Source: Micromonospora sp. CCTCC AA 2012012 | GTDB taxonomy: Bacteria > Actinomycetota > Actinomycetes > Mycobacteriales > Micromonosporaceae | Direction of reading: 5' to 3' | Assembly: GCF_040499845.1 (NCBI RefSeq) | Contig: NZ_CP159342.1 | Coordinates: 1,922,001 to 1,986,000, forward strand | DNA: 64,000 bases | Part shown: piece by piece, positions 27,237 through 35,535 of the stretch | Position numbering within the stretch: the first letter of the stretch is position 1 | Layout of the letters: the number at the start of each line of letters is the position of its first letter | The notes under the pieces: generated by a model | What the model was told of the DNA's origin: nothing | Databases searched by the model: none | What the model saw: the letters and a program-made list of their open reading frames with translations, nothing else | Position numbers and translations under genes: made by a program

Positions 27237-29057
27237 CTAGCCCAGCGTGAGGTAGAGGTCGCCCCGCCCGGCGGGGTCGGTCTGCCGCAGGTGCGGCACG
27301 CCGTGACCCCGTACGCGGATCCTGGTGCCGGGGTGGGCGCGGGGCGGCACGCGGACCCGCAGCGGTGTGCCGTCGAGCCCGACGACCGGCAGGACGCCGC
27401 CCGCCGCGTGGTCGATGCCGGAGCCGTCCAGGGTGCAGTGGAGGTCGTCGCCGGTGCGGGTGAACCGGTCGTGCGGCAGCTCGTGGATCTCGACGTACAG
27501 GTCGCCGCCGACTCCCCCGTACCGGCCGGCCTCGTACTGGTTCGCCAGTCGGATCCGCATGCCGTCCTGGAGCCCGGCGGGGAACTTGAGGGTCAGCGTC
27601 CGGCGGGTCTTCAACCGCCCCTGACCCGCGCACGTTCCACAGTCGAAGATTGCCGGGATCTCCCCCTGGCAGCGGTCACAGGTGACGGCGGTGTCGACGG
27701 TGATCGGGGCCTCGTGGCCGAAGGCCGCCTGCTCGAGGGTCAGGTCGAAGCGGAGGATCCCGTCCGTCCCGCGCCCCTGCCGCAACGCGGCGGTGGCGCT
27801 CTCCTGCGCGACGGCGCGCCGGTCCGGCGGGATCTGCTCGCGGGTGGCCCGCTGCACCAGGGCGTGGACCCGGACCTCGCTGGCGTCGGCGGGGAGTGAG
27901 ATCAGGCTGAGCCGTTGCAGGCAGTGCAGCGCGTCGCGGGCGTCGGCCGCGCCGACCCGCGGCCGCGCCTGCGGGGGTTTCCGCCACGCCGCGAGGAACC
28001 GGGCGGGGCGCGGGGGCGGGCCGAGGCCCCGGTCCAGGTAGCGCAGCGCGGCCAGGGTGGTGAAGACGGTGGTGGGCACGCCGTTCGGGTCCAGGTGGCT
28101 GGCCAGTTCCAGCAGCGGTCGGGCCAGGCCGGCCGGGGCCATCGCGTCGGCCAGCTCGATCGACAGCGACCAGGTCGTCGCGACCGTGGCCTGGTGGCCG
28201 TCGGGCAGGGTGTCCGGCATGAGTTCGGCCAGTCGGCGGCGTCGGTCGGCGAACCGCTTGCGGTATTCGCCGCAGGTCAGCCCCCGGTCCATCAGGTACG
28301 CGGCGGCCTGGGCGAGGGCCAGGGGCAGGAATCCGAGGTCCGCGGCGAGTTCTTGGGCCTGGTCCAGCCGGTCGGGGTGGCCGGCGAGCTTGGCGTGCAG
28401 ATAGGTGACCGCCTCGGCCGGGTCGAACACCCCGACGTCGACCAGCCGACGGCCGGCCAGCAGCGCGGCGTCGCGGCGGCGGGTGGTCACCACCGTCCGC
28501 CCGGTGGGCGTCGTCGGCGGCCACAGCCCGGTGAGGTCCTGCGGGTCGGTGAGGTCGTCCAGCACGACCAGCCACCGCCGGTCCGTGCTGGACAACCAGG
28601 CCAGCAACCGTACGGCCGCGTCCTCCGGGTTCGGGTCCTCGACCCCGGTGATGTCGGCGGCGGCCTGGGCGTAGCGGGTCAGCACGGCGCTCCGGGAGGT
28701 GGCCGACGCCCACAGCAGCAGGTCCACCCGCCGGTGCTGCCACCACTGGTGGGCGAGGTTGGCGGCCAGTTGGGTCTTGCCGACTCCCCCGAGTCCGGCG
28801 AGGACCTGGCACACCATCACCGTCTGCTCGCCGGTCAGGGCGGCCGCGAGGTCCTGGTCGGCGAGCCGGTCCAGCCGCTGGTCGGCCAGCCCGGGCACCA
28901 GCCCGACCCGGTGCGGCCAGGACACCGGGGTCCGCCCGGCGAAGTGGTTGTGCTGGGTGTTGTGGTCACCGATCTGCACCCCGCGCGCGTCGACGCCCGG
29001 CCGGTCCGGGCCCGGGTCGGGGTCAGGAGAAGGAGTTGTGCTGGGTGTTGTGGTCAC
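27237..29057 (-). CDS. NLR-type NB-ARC ATPase with N-terminal RHIM-like motif and C-terminal DnaJ client-binding domain
   Basis: A 606-residue STAND ATPase. Residues 26-39 carry GVQIGDHNTQHNHF, which fits the RHIM amyloid core (V/I-Q-V/I-G-x-x-N). The NB-ARC core has Walker A GLGGVGKT (~88-95), Walker B RWLVVLDDL and a helical winged region to about 430. Residues ~435-606 resemble the DnaJ C-terminal region: one cysteine pair set CDRCQGE/CGTCAGQG (half a normal zinc finger), LTLKFPAGLQDGMRIRL, GGDLYVEIHELPHDRFTRTG and VPPRAHPGTRIRVRGHGVP. There is no J domain or HPD. GTG 29057 lies inside the preceding small gene, whose motif codons it reads in the +1 frame. Inferred role: sensor that assembles on a misfolded or foreign protein and nucleates the small effector through matching amyloid motifs. 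NB-ARC assignment is strong; DnaJ_C is clear; immunity is inference. Confidence 0.9.
   Translation of the reverse strand: MTTTPSTTPSPDPDPGPDRPGVDARGVQIGDHNTQHNHFAGRTPVSWPHRVGLVPGLADQRLDRLADQDLAAALTGEQTVMVCQVLAGLGGVGKTQLAANLAHQWWQHRRVDLLLWASATSRSAVLTRYAQAAADITGVEDPNPEDAAVRLLAWLSSTDRRWLVVLDDLTDPQDLTGLWPPTTPTGRTVVTTRRRDAALLAGRRLVDVGVFDPAEAVTYLHAKLAGHPDRLDQAQELAADLGFLPLALAQAAAYLMDRGLTCGEYRKRFADRRRRLAELMPDTLPDGHQATVATTWSLSIELADAMAPAGLARPLLELASHLDPNGVPTTVFTTLAALRYLDRGLGPPPRPARFLAAWRKPPQARPRVGAADARDALHCLQRLSLISLPADASEVRVHALVQRATREQIPPDRRAVAQESATAALRQGRGTDGILRFDLTLEQAAFGHEAPITVDTAVTCDRCQGEIPAIFDCGTCAGQGRLKTRRTLTLKFPAGLQDGMRIRLANQYEAGRYGGVGGDLYVEIHELPHDRFTRTGDDLHCTLDGSGIDHAAGGVLPVVGLDGTPLRVRVPPRAHPGTRIRVRGHGVPHLRQTDPAGRGDLYLTLG
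28947..28979 (-). repeat. Motif repeat, copy in the NLR gene
   Basis: 33 bases encoding VQIGDHNTQHN, matching 29035-29067 at 32 of 33 positions, in a different reading frame relative to the neighbouring gene. The near-identity at synonymous positions suggests recent duplication or gene conversion. Confidence 0.85.
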
Positions 29058-29385
29058 CGACCTGCACGCCCTTCGCTTCCCGCAGGTCCACGTGGTGTCT
29101 CCCGACCGGGTCGACCAGATCCAGCAGCCGGCGCGCGGCGCGCAGGACCTGCTCGTCGCGGTCCGCGCCGACGTCGGTCAGCGGCTCGCCGAGGCGGATC
29201 CGCCAGACGCCGGCATCCGTCTCGTCCGCGTCCAGCGCCCGCGCCGCCGCGGCGTCGCCCAGGTGTCGCCGCAGCAGCGTCTTCAACTCCCCGTACGCGT
29301 CCCGCACCGCTGCGGACGCGGTGTCCTTGACACCGGCTCCCGCGCCCGCCGCCAACGCGACCGTGATCACCTCAACTGCCGACAT
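29023..29385 (-). CDS. Small helical effector candidate with C-terminal RHIM-like motif
   Basis: 120 residues from ATG 29385. The N-terminal half is helical with an Ala/Gly-rich hydrophobic stretch (VEVITVALAAGAGAG, then KDTASAAVRDAYGELKTLLRR). The middle is charged, and the last 15 residues (106-120) are GVQVGDHNTQHNSFS. This is the order expected of amyloid-controlled effectors: a membrane-active or cell-death helical domain in front, a templating motif at the C-terminus, and an adjacent NLR bearing the same motif at its N-terminus. Its gene overlaps the NLR by 35 bases. The motif core VQVGDHN is close to the RIPK3 RHIM core (VQVGDNN). Toxicity and membrane action are inference; the domain has no name I can assign with certainty. 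Confidence 0.85.
   Translation of the reverse strand: MSAVEVITVALAAGAGAGVKDTASAAVRDAYGELKTLLRRHLGDAAAARALDADETDAGVWRIRLGEPLTDVGADRDEQVLRAARRLLDLVDPVGRHHVDLREAKGVQVGDHNTQHNSFS
29035..29067 (-). repeat. Motif repeat, copy in the effector gene
   Basis: 33 bases encoding VQVGDHNTQHN in the effector frame. The same bases contain the GTG start of the NLR (29057) and its first residues in the +1 frame. Partner of the copy at 28947-28979, 88 bases away. Confidence 0.85.
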
Positions 29386-29477
29386 GGTCCGCTCCCGCCG
29401 ATCGATGCCCCATTCTGGCGCACCGTCTCCACCCGCTCACCCCGCCGACGTGACCGGGATGCGACAGTGCGGGGACG

Positions 29478-30560
29478 TCAACGCGACGGCAGGGGCCGGA
29501 CCGACACGGCGGCAGCGCCCGGTCCGGCCGCCGACGGTGCCGCCAGCCAGCTCGACAGCCAGTCGAACGCCGACGGTTCCAACGCCCGCCAGGTCTGCAT
29601 GTTGTGCCCGCCGACCGGCAGGAAGGCCGTGGTGAGACTGATCGGCGGGTGGGCCAGTGCCGCCAGGGCCGTCGCGTCCCGCATGGGGTGCACATCCGTC
29701 CGCGCGGCGGCCAGATAGAGGGCGACCGCCGGCAGCGGCAGGTGGCGCAGCCGCCAGAGGTCGTCGTTGGTGGTGGTGTCGCTGCCGTCCCCGACCCGGA
29801 TGCCGGGATCGGCGTACCCGGAGAGGCTCGCCCCCGCGACGTACGTGTCGGGGTGGCGCAGCAGCAGGTTCGCGGCGCAGTAGCCGCCGGCCGAGTAGCC
29901 GATCACCCCCCACCCGGCGCGGTCGGCCCGTACGCGCAGGTGCGCGCGGGCCGCGGCCGGGACGTCCACGGTGAGGAACGACTCCATCCGGGGGCCGCCG
30001 GCCAGGTTCGTGCACTCCGTGTCCAACGCCGGATCGGTGGTCTGCGGTGGGAAGAGCACGACGGTGAGGGCCATCCGTCCGGCGCTGATCTCCCGGTCCA
30101 GGTATCCGGTCACCCCCATGCCTCTGATCCAGCTGCCCGGCGAACCGGGGAACCCGTCGAACGCCTCGATCACCGGGAACCGCAGGGCGGGGTCGGCGTC
30201 GTAGGCCGCGGGGAGATAGACGAGCACCGGCAGGGACACGCCGCTGGCTGCTCCGGTCACGCTGATGGTGACGAAGCGTCCCGGGGTCCGGTCCTGCGCC
30301 GACCGGGGATCGGCGGGTACCGCCTGGTCGCCCTGCGCCGTTCCGAGCAGCTCGGACCAGGACGTGTACGTCTCGGCCTGCCGGTTCGCCGCGACCAGGG
30401 CGGTGGACGTCAGGGTCAGCAGGCACAGCACCGACGCCGCCAGCCGGCCCGTGACCCGCCACCACCGGCGGCCGCGGTCCCACAGCACGGCCGTCAGCAC
30501 CGGCGCGACCACGGTCAGAACGGCGAGCGCGCCCAGCAGCGCCCGGCTGTCAGGAGCCAT
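29478..30560 (-). CDS. Membrane-anchored esterase (esterase D / antigen 85-like fold)
   Basis: About 360 residues from ATG 30560. Two N-terminal membrane helices (~7-26 and ~36-56) are followed by an exported alpha/beta hydrolase domain. Nucleophile elbow GVIGYSAGGYCAANLLL (GxSxG), strand FPVIEAFDGFPGSPGSW and a likely catalytic His in LPVGGHNMQTW near the end. The family includes mycolyltransferase-like and tributyrin esterases facing outward. It overlaps the end of a paralogous gene by 11 bases, so they form an operon. Substrate unknown. Confidence 0.87.
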   Translation of the reverse strand: MAPDSRALLGALAVLTVVAPVLTAVLWDRGRRWWRVTGRLAASVLCLLTLTSTALVAANRQAETYTSWSELLGTAQGDQAVPADPRSAQDRTPGRFVTISVTGAASGVSLPVLVYLPAAYDADPALRFPVIEAFDGFPGSPGSWIRGMGVTGYLDREISAGRMALTVVLFPPQTTDPALDTECTNLAGGPRMESFLTVDVPAAARAHLRVRADRAGWGVIGYSAGGYCAANLLLRHPDTYVAGASLSGYADPGIRVGDGSDTTTNDDLWRLRHLPLPAVALYLAAARTDVHPMRDATALAALAHPPISLTTAFLPVGGHNMQTWRALEPSAFDWLSSWLAAPSAAGPGAAAVSVRPLPSR

Positions 30561-31533
30561 GCCGACCCCCGGCCACGGGGACGGAACGACGGACCGACGC
30601 GTGCCGGCCGGCCGGATGGTGTCGCCGTGGTCGAGGATCGGCCGAGGGCGTGAGCACCGGTGCCGGGGCCGCGAGGGGCGCGGGCAGCTGTCCCGCCGCC
30701 CAGCGCAGACCCGCCGCCAGGCCGGCGGTCTCGGCCCCACTCCCGCCACCGGCGGAGCTGATCTGCACCGCCAGCACGCCGGCCGGCAACGGAAGCTGCG
30801 ACGGCGGGGCGGCCGGCGCGCTGACCGGCTCGATCGTGCCGGGCTCGGCGGCGACCGCGAACACCGGGAAGCGACCGACGTCGCGACTGACGACGTCCCG
30901 CGCCACCTGTTGCATACCGGAGGAGGCGACGAGACCCCAGCGGTACCCGGTGACCCGGAGGTCGCGCTCCAGGTCCTGCGGCAGTCCGCGCGCCAGGGCG
31001 GCCGGGTCCACGTCCCGCGGGGCACGTACGGCGACGACGACCGCCGCCGGGGCGGCCTGACGGGCGGCGGCGAGCACCTGCGCGTCGCTCCAGCCACCCG
31101 GCGACGAGGAGAGCACCAGCACCGCGGGGTAGCGCCACGCGGGGTGGAGCAGATAGTCCGTGGGCGGCACCACCGTCGCGTCGACGTGCGGCCAGGCCGC
31201 GAGCGCCGCCGACCGCCAGGGCAACGGCGCGAGCCGGTCCGGGCCGCGCCCCAGCCGCTGGATCGTCGCGTCCAGCCGCCCCGGCGCCGTGGCCAGGCGT
31301 TGCGTGACGGAGCCGCGCTGCGCCAACGCCCCCCAGGTCGGATAGAAGCCCTCCACCCGGTTCACCACCAGGGCCACCGTCGTGACGACCAGCAGCTCGG
31401 CCAGCACCACCACTCCGGCGCGAACCGCCACCGCCGGACGCGGCCGACGACGCCACACCACCACCCCGCCGGCCGTCGCGGCGACGGCGAGAGCGCCGAC
31501 GGCGACCAGGAGGCGAAGATCGGTCACGTTCAT
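30550..31533 (-). CDS. Degenerate paralogue of the membrane esterase
   Basis: About 327 residues from ATG 31533 (GAGGGCGG upstream; ATG 31563 is an alternative). It has the same plan as the next gene: two N-terminal helices, a NRVEGFYPTWGAL linker matching NRQAETYTSWSEL, and YPAVLVLSSSPGGWSDAQV matching its paralogue's FDGFPGS strand. The nucleophile region reads YRWGLVASSGMQQVARDVV instead of GxSxG, and no catalytic His is apparent near the end. It is therefore probably an inactive partner or regulator. The C-terminus is a basic, low-complexity tail. Confidence 0.75.
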   Translation of the reverse strand: MNVTDLRLLVAVGALAVAATAGGVVVWRRRPRPAVAVRAGVVVLAELLVVTTVALVVNRVEGFYPTWGALAQRGSVTQRLATAPGRLDATIQRLGRGPDRLAPLPWRSAALAAWPHVDATVVPPTDYLLHPAWRYPAVLVLSSSPGGWSDAQVLAAARQAAPAAVVVAVRAPRDVDPAALARGLPQDLERDLRVTGYRWGLVASSGMQQVARDVVSRDVGRFPVFAVAAEPGTIEPVSAPAAPPSQLPLPAGVLAVQISSAGGGSGAETAGLAAGLRWAAGQLPAPLAAPAPVLTPSADPRPRRHHPAGRHASVRRSVPVAGGRHGS

Positions 31534-31808
31534 CGCATCCGCCCTCATCTCGATCACCGTCACCGGTCACCGGTCAGCACCCGCACTCTCCGCCCCGCGC
31601 CTGTGCGGGGCCTGGAAATCCGCTGAGGCGATGCGGAGAGCAGCGGGCGGGGCCGCATGGCGGTCGAGCACCCGACGGCAACCTCAGCGTAGCCAGCGGC
31701 GGGGGCCGCGCAGGCGAGGTTGCGGCACCAGCCCGAGATGAGCGCGCCGAGAGGCGGGCGAGGGATTTCCGTTGGCGGGTGCCGCCGGGTCCCGCCTACC
31801 CTCACGTC

Positions 31809-32174
31809 GTGGCCAGGGCGCGCAAGCGGAGCATTCACGTCGACGGCGTCGACTACCGCTGGACGGTCCGCCGGATCGACGCCGGCCACGTCAGCTGCCG
31901 GGTCTGGCCCGTTCCACCCGGTGCGGGCTGCCGGTTCGAGGTCCGGCTGGCCTTCGACGACCCGTGGCTCAACTTCGGGCCGATCATCACCACCCCGGCG
32001 GACCGGGTGGCCGAGGCGTTCGCCCTGACACCGGTCACGCCGCAGCTGGTCGCGGAGCTGATCCAGGCGGTGCTCGCCGCCGGGGCGCAGGCCGACGAGG
32101 GCGGACCGCTGCGCTGCACGCTCACCGACAGCGGCCCACGACTGGAGCCCGCGTCCGGGCGACCCGCCGGTTGA
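31809..32174 (+). CDS. Uncharacterised 121-residue actinobacterial protein
   Basis: Starts at GTG 31809 with VARARKRSIHVDGVDYRWTV. The first half is a beta-rich unit (GHVSCRVWPVPPGAGCRFEV, LAFDDPWLNFGPIITTPADR), the second a helix TPQLVAELIQAVLAAGAQAD. No family recognised. It is divergent from the esterase operon, with 275 bases between the starts, and converges on osmC. No membrane helix or export signal. Confidence 0.75.
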   Translation: MARARKRSIHVDGVDYRWTVRRIDAGHVSCRVWPVPPGAGCRFEVRLAFDDPWLNFGPIITTPADRVAEAFALTPVTPQLVAELIQAVLAAGAQADEGGPLRCTLTDSGPRLEPASGRPAG

Positions 32175-32216
32175 CCACCGGGGTCACGGCCACCCCGACC
32201 GCCCGACGCAGCGACC

Positions 32217-32654
32217 TCAGTCGTCGTCGCCCGTCTCGACGATCGAGACGGGAGTGCCGAGTTCGACGGTACGGGAGACGGTGCAGAGCCGGTTATGCGA
32301 CTGCTGCAACGACCGGGGCAGCGCCTCGCGGGCCCGGTCGCCGTCCGCACCCTCGGGGAACCGCACGGTGAACTCGACGCGGATGTCCGCCATCCGGTTG
32401 CCGCCGGTCTCGTCCCGGATCTTGTCGCCGGTGACCTCGACGGCGAACCGGGTCGGCTCGGCGCGGCGGCTGGTGATGTGGTCGACGTCGATCGCGGTGC
32501 ACCCGCCGATCGCTGCCAGGAGCAGTTCCACCGGCGTGAAGCTGGCGTCCCCACCCGCGCCCATCGACATGGATCCGCCGCGGGTGTTCCGCACGACGTA
32601 CTGCCCCACGCTGGTGCGCTCGATCTCCACCGAGCGGACGGTGTCCTCACTCAT
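32217..32654 (-). CDS. OsmC/Ohr-family peroxidase
   Basis: A 145-residue protein of the OsmC family that reduces organic hydroperoxides with a cysteine pair. Both cysteines are visible, in LLLAAIGGCTAIDVDH and in SHNRLCTVSRTV. The usual long central helix and the GGxxxFTPVELL segment (MGAGGDASFTPVELLLAA) support the call. It is 90 bases upstream-separated from the glycosidase terminator on the same strand. Expression is probably stress-linked, but no operator was seen. Confidence 0.92.
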   Translation of the reverse strand: MSEDTVRSVEIERTSVGQYVVRNTRGGSMSMGAGGDASFTPVELLLAAIGGCTAIDVDHITSRRAEPTRFAVEVTGDKIRDETGGNRMADIRVEFTVRFPEGADGDRAREALPRSLQQSHNRLCTVSRTVELGTPVSIVETGDDD

Positions 32655-32695
32655 GCCGACAACCTACCCAGGCGGCACGGTCGGCGAGGCACTCC

Positions 32696-32739
32696 GGTCG
32701 CCGGGCCGGCACCGCAACGGCGGTTCCGGCCCGGCGACC
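32696..32739 (-). terminator. Terminator of the glycosidase gene
   Basis: GGTCGCCGGGCCGG and CCGGCCCGGCGACC pair perfectly over 14 bp with a 16-base loop, six bases past the glycosidase stop codon. This is one of the strongest stem-loops in the window. Confidence 0.7.
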
Positions 32740-32744
32740 GCGCG

Positions 32745-35336
32745 TCAGGAGGCGTACGCGCTGATGGAGTCGATCTGGACGGTGGCCGCGGCGGACGCGC
32801 CGCCCGGGTAGAGCGACAGCTGCGTGACGGAGCCCAGGTCGAGCGGGCCCGGGGTGGCCCACGGCGGCGGGGCGAAGTCACCGAAGGGCACCTGGACCAC
32901 CCGCGCCTGGGTGCCGGTGAAGGTGAGGGTCTTCTCCCAGTAGAAGCCGCCGGCGACGAACTGGACGGTCAGCTGCTGGCCGTCGCTGCCCGGCTGGACC
33001 CACATCCGCAGCCCGCTGGTGCCGCGCCAGTCCTGCGGGGCGGGCATGGTGTGGATGACGCCCGCGTACCCGCTGGCGCCGGGGGTCCAGCCCAGCAGCA
33101 TGCTGTGCCCGCTGCCCTCACCGGCCGGGGCGAGCGTCGCGGTGATCGGGTCGCCGCCGGAGTTGCGGGGGTAGGCGGCGGCCAGCGCCGCGTCCGACGG
33201 GTAGGTGTCGAAGTCGTCCACGACCACCCCCGGCAGGTCGGCGCGGGTGGTGAAGGCGGCGTCCGCCGTGGTGGAGCCGTACCCGTTGGTGGCGGTGATC
33301 CGCACGTGCAGGGTGGTCCCGGCGGGCCAGGCCGTGGTCGGGGTGAAACCGGGGGTACGCAGGCCGGAGACCGCCACCAGCGGCGCGCTGAGGTCGGCGT
33401 GCGCGGAGACGGTCAGCGAGTAGTACGCGGCACCCGGCGCGGCGGACCAGTCGAGCGCGGCCAGCCGGCTCACGCCCGTGGAGTCGGGCGTCGGCGCGGT
33501 CAGCCCGAACGCCTGCGGCACGGTGTCGGTCACCGAGTCCGAGCGGCCGGACAGGGCCACCGAGGTGACGGCGAACCGGGCGTTGCGCCGCCACACCACC
33601 CGCAGTCCGTCCACGTGGGACAGGCCGGCGACGGAGAGGGCGTACCGGCCGGGCCCGACCCGGTCGATGCGCGGCCGCACGGCCCGCCACCCGGTCGTGC
33701 CGTCGGCGGAGACCTCGACCACGGCGGCGGGACGTCCGGCGGAGGCGACCATGACCGTGGCGGCGGTCAGGTCGTCGCGCCGATAGCGCAGCTCGCCCGG
33801 CTGACCCTTCCCCGGCGCGACCAGGACGCCGTCGCGGGTCGGCGTGCGGCGCAGCGAGTCGCTGTGGCCGGCGCTGACGTACCAGTCCTCCAGCGGATCG
33901 GTCACCTTGTCACCGGTCGGGTCGGTGCTCACCGGCAGGGAGACGGCCACGGCGGCGTCGGTGGCGTCGACCGCCACCACCCGGTAGGAGACCCGGCCGG
34001 CCGGGGTGGTCAGGTCGAACCACGGCGCGTCGTCGGCGGTCAACGGCTGGGGGCCGCTGACGGTGGCCCAGGTGGCGCCCGGGCCGCGCCGCTGCACGAG
34101 GTAGCCGGCGGCGCCCGCGGTCCCCCGCCAACGCAGGGTGTTGATGCCGTAGTCGGCGTCGATCGCGGTCAGCAGCGGCCGGTCACCGGTGACGGCGGGG
34201 GCCGGCCGGCCGGACATCCGGCCCGCGAAGCGGGTCAGCGCGGTCACGGCCGTCCGCATCGCCGGGGTGTCCCCCGGGTAGTGCACGGTGAAGCCGTCGC
34301 CGTGCGGCACGAAGCCATGGTGGTCGTGGTGCGGGAAGAGCGACCAGAAGAGCGCCCCCGTGACGTCCGGGTTGGCGGCCACCTGGTCGAGCAGTTCGTC
34401 GGTGGCCTGGCCGGAGCCGTACTCACCGGCGACGTAGACCTTGCCGGCGGCGGTGGCCGCCGCCGCGTCCGCGGCGATGCCCGCCGCGGTGGGCGGGTAG
34501 TAGTGCGAGTCGCTGATGTCGACGTGCGGGGAGGCCAGGACGGCGGGGTCGACGCCGTGCTGGTTGCCGGCCGCGACGAGCTGCCGTGGGGCGAGGGTCT
34601 TGACATAGCCGGCGGTGTCGTCGACCCAGTCGCCGGTCATCCCGTTGAGTTCGTTGCCCAGCTCCCACGCCAGGACCGTCGGATCGTCGGTGTACGCCGT
34701 CCCGGTGTAGCGGTTGACGTGGGTGAGCAGCGTCCGGAGGTACTGCTTGAACGCGGCGCGGGCCCGGGGGTCGGTGTAGAAGAGGGCGCCGTCGTTGTCG
34801 GTGCTGAGGCCGAGCCAGCGCAGGAAGTCGTACCGGCCGCCGTGGTAGTACTGCCAGTTGTCGGTGAGCGGGATGATCAGCCGCAGGCCCTGCCGGTGGG
34901 CCTCGGCGATCGCGTAGTCGATGCGGTCGAAGGCTTCCGGGTTGAACTCGCCGAGCGCGGGTTCGAGCGACCGGGGGTTGCCGGTGGAGACGCCGAGGGT
35001 GTGCGCGCGGACCACCGTGGCGCCCATCCGCCGCGCGGTGGTCAGCCCGTCCCGGATCCGGAAGTAGCTGGGATAGTCGACGGTCGGCGGGTCGGTCGGG
35101 TCGGTGCCGCCGACGTTCTCGTCCAGACCCAGCCAGTACGCGTTGGGCCCGGCGAAGCGGAAGGGTCGCCCGGCGAGGGTCAGCCGGCTGCCGTCCCGGA
35201 CCACGAACGCCGCCGCGCGCGACGAGGAGTCGTCCGCCTGCGGCCCGGCGGCGGCTGCCGGTACGGCGGACAGGGCGGTTGTCGCCAGCACCGCGACGAC
35301 CGCGACGGCGGCGGTCCGGCGGATGCGCAGTCTCAT
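32745..35336 (-). CDS. Secreted GH5-type beta-mannanase/endoglucanase with FN3 and CBM11-like domains
   Basis: An 863-residue exported glycoside hydrolase. The signal peptide is MRLRIRRTAAVAVVAVLATT with cleavage near AAAAG (about residue 30). The catalytic TIM barrel (~40-400) shows the mannanase-type LAGRPFRFAGPNAYWLGL, the acid/base Glu of VLAWELGNELNG, DSHYYP and the nucleophile Glu of VYVAGEYGSG. Residues ~410-690 contain FN3-like beta domains (INTLRWRGTAGAAGYLVQRR, ALDWSAAPGAAYYSLTVS). The C-terminus (~700-863) resembles a CBM11-type carbohydrate-binding module (VVVDDFDTYPS, GLRMWVQPGSDGQQLTV). The closest layout is GH5_7 beta-mannanase; cellulase activity is possible. Two LacI-like operators lie upstream. 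Confidence 0.88.
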   Translation of the reverse strand: MRLRIRRTAAVAVVAVLATTALSAVPAAAAGPQADDSSSRAAAFVVRDGSRLTLAGRPFRFAGPNAYWLGLDENVGGTDPTDPPTVDYPSYFRIRDGLTTARRMGATVVRAHTLGVSTGNPRSLEPALGEFNPEAFDRIDYAIAEAHRQGLRLIIPLTDNWQYYHGGRYDFLRWLGLSTDNDGALFYTDPRARAAFKQYLRTLLTHVNRYTGTAYTDDPTVLAWELGNELNGMTGDWVDDTAGYVKTLAPRQLVAAGNQHGVDPAVLASPHVDISDSHYYPPTAAGIAADAAAATAAGKVYVAGEYGSGQATDELLDQVAANPDVTGALFWSLFPHHDHHGFVPHGDGFTVHYPGDTPAMRTAVTALTRFAGRMSGRPAPAVTGDRPLLTAIDADYGINTLRWRGTAGAAGYLVQRRGPGATWATVSGPQPLTADDAPWFDLTTPAGRVSYRVVAVDATDAAVAVSLPVSTDPTGDKVTDPLEDWYVSAGHSDSLRRTPTRDGVLVAPGKGQPGELRYRRDDLTAATVMVASAGRPAAVVEVSADGTTGWRAVRPRIDRVGPGRYALSVAGLSHVDGLRVVWRRNARFAVTSVALSGRSDSVTDTVPQAFGLTAPTPDSTGVSRLAALDWSAAPGAAYYSLTVSAHADLSAPLVAVSGLRTPGFTPTTAWPAGTTLHVRITATNGYGSTTADAAFTTRADLPGVVVDDFDTYPSDAALAAAYPRNSGGDPITATLAPAGEGSGHSMLLGWTPGASGYAGVIHTMPAPQDWRGTSGLRMWVQPGSDGQQLTVQFVAGGFYWEKTLTFTGTQARVVQVPFGDFAPPPWATPGPLDLGSVTQLSLYPGGASAAATVQIDSISAYAS

Positions 35337-35414
35337 TGTCAGTCAACCTCCGCAGCTGTGCCGCCGAGGCCGGCGGCGACCGGGCGGCGACGGTCAGCCG
35401 TCACCACGGCTCAC

Positions 35415-35426
35415 TGAACCGGTTAA
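35415..35426. promoter_or_regulatory. LacI-like operator, proximal copy
   Basis: TGAACCGGTTAA, with an AACCGGTT palindromic core, 79 bases upstream of the glycosidase ATG. With the copy at 35536-35547 it is a plausible binding pair for a LacI-family sugar repressor controlling the hydrolase. No LacI gene is in the window. Confidence 0.6.
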
Positions 35427-35535
35427 GGTGAGAGGCGTCAATAGACCGGCGGCCTCGCGTTACGCGAATGTTACCGATCGATGTGTGGGCTGCTGTCGTC
35501 AGCGCAGGCCGCTCCGGCGGCCGGGGCGAGACACC

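Noticed and set aside
27237..29385. Possible TIR, caspase or nuclease effector domain in the NLR locus
   Set aside because: No such motif is present in either protein. The only candidate output is the small helical protein, which is why the amyloid-effector model is preferred.
32295..35417. 1040-residue plus-strand open frame
   Set aside because: Antisense to the GH5-type hydrolase, which has a signal peptide and catalytic residues.
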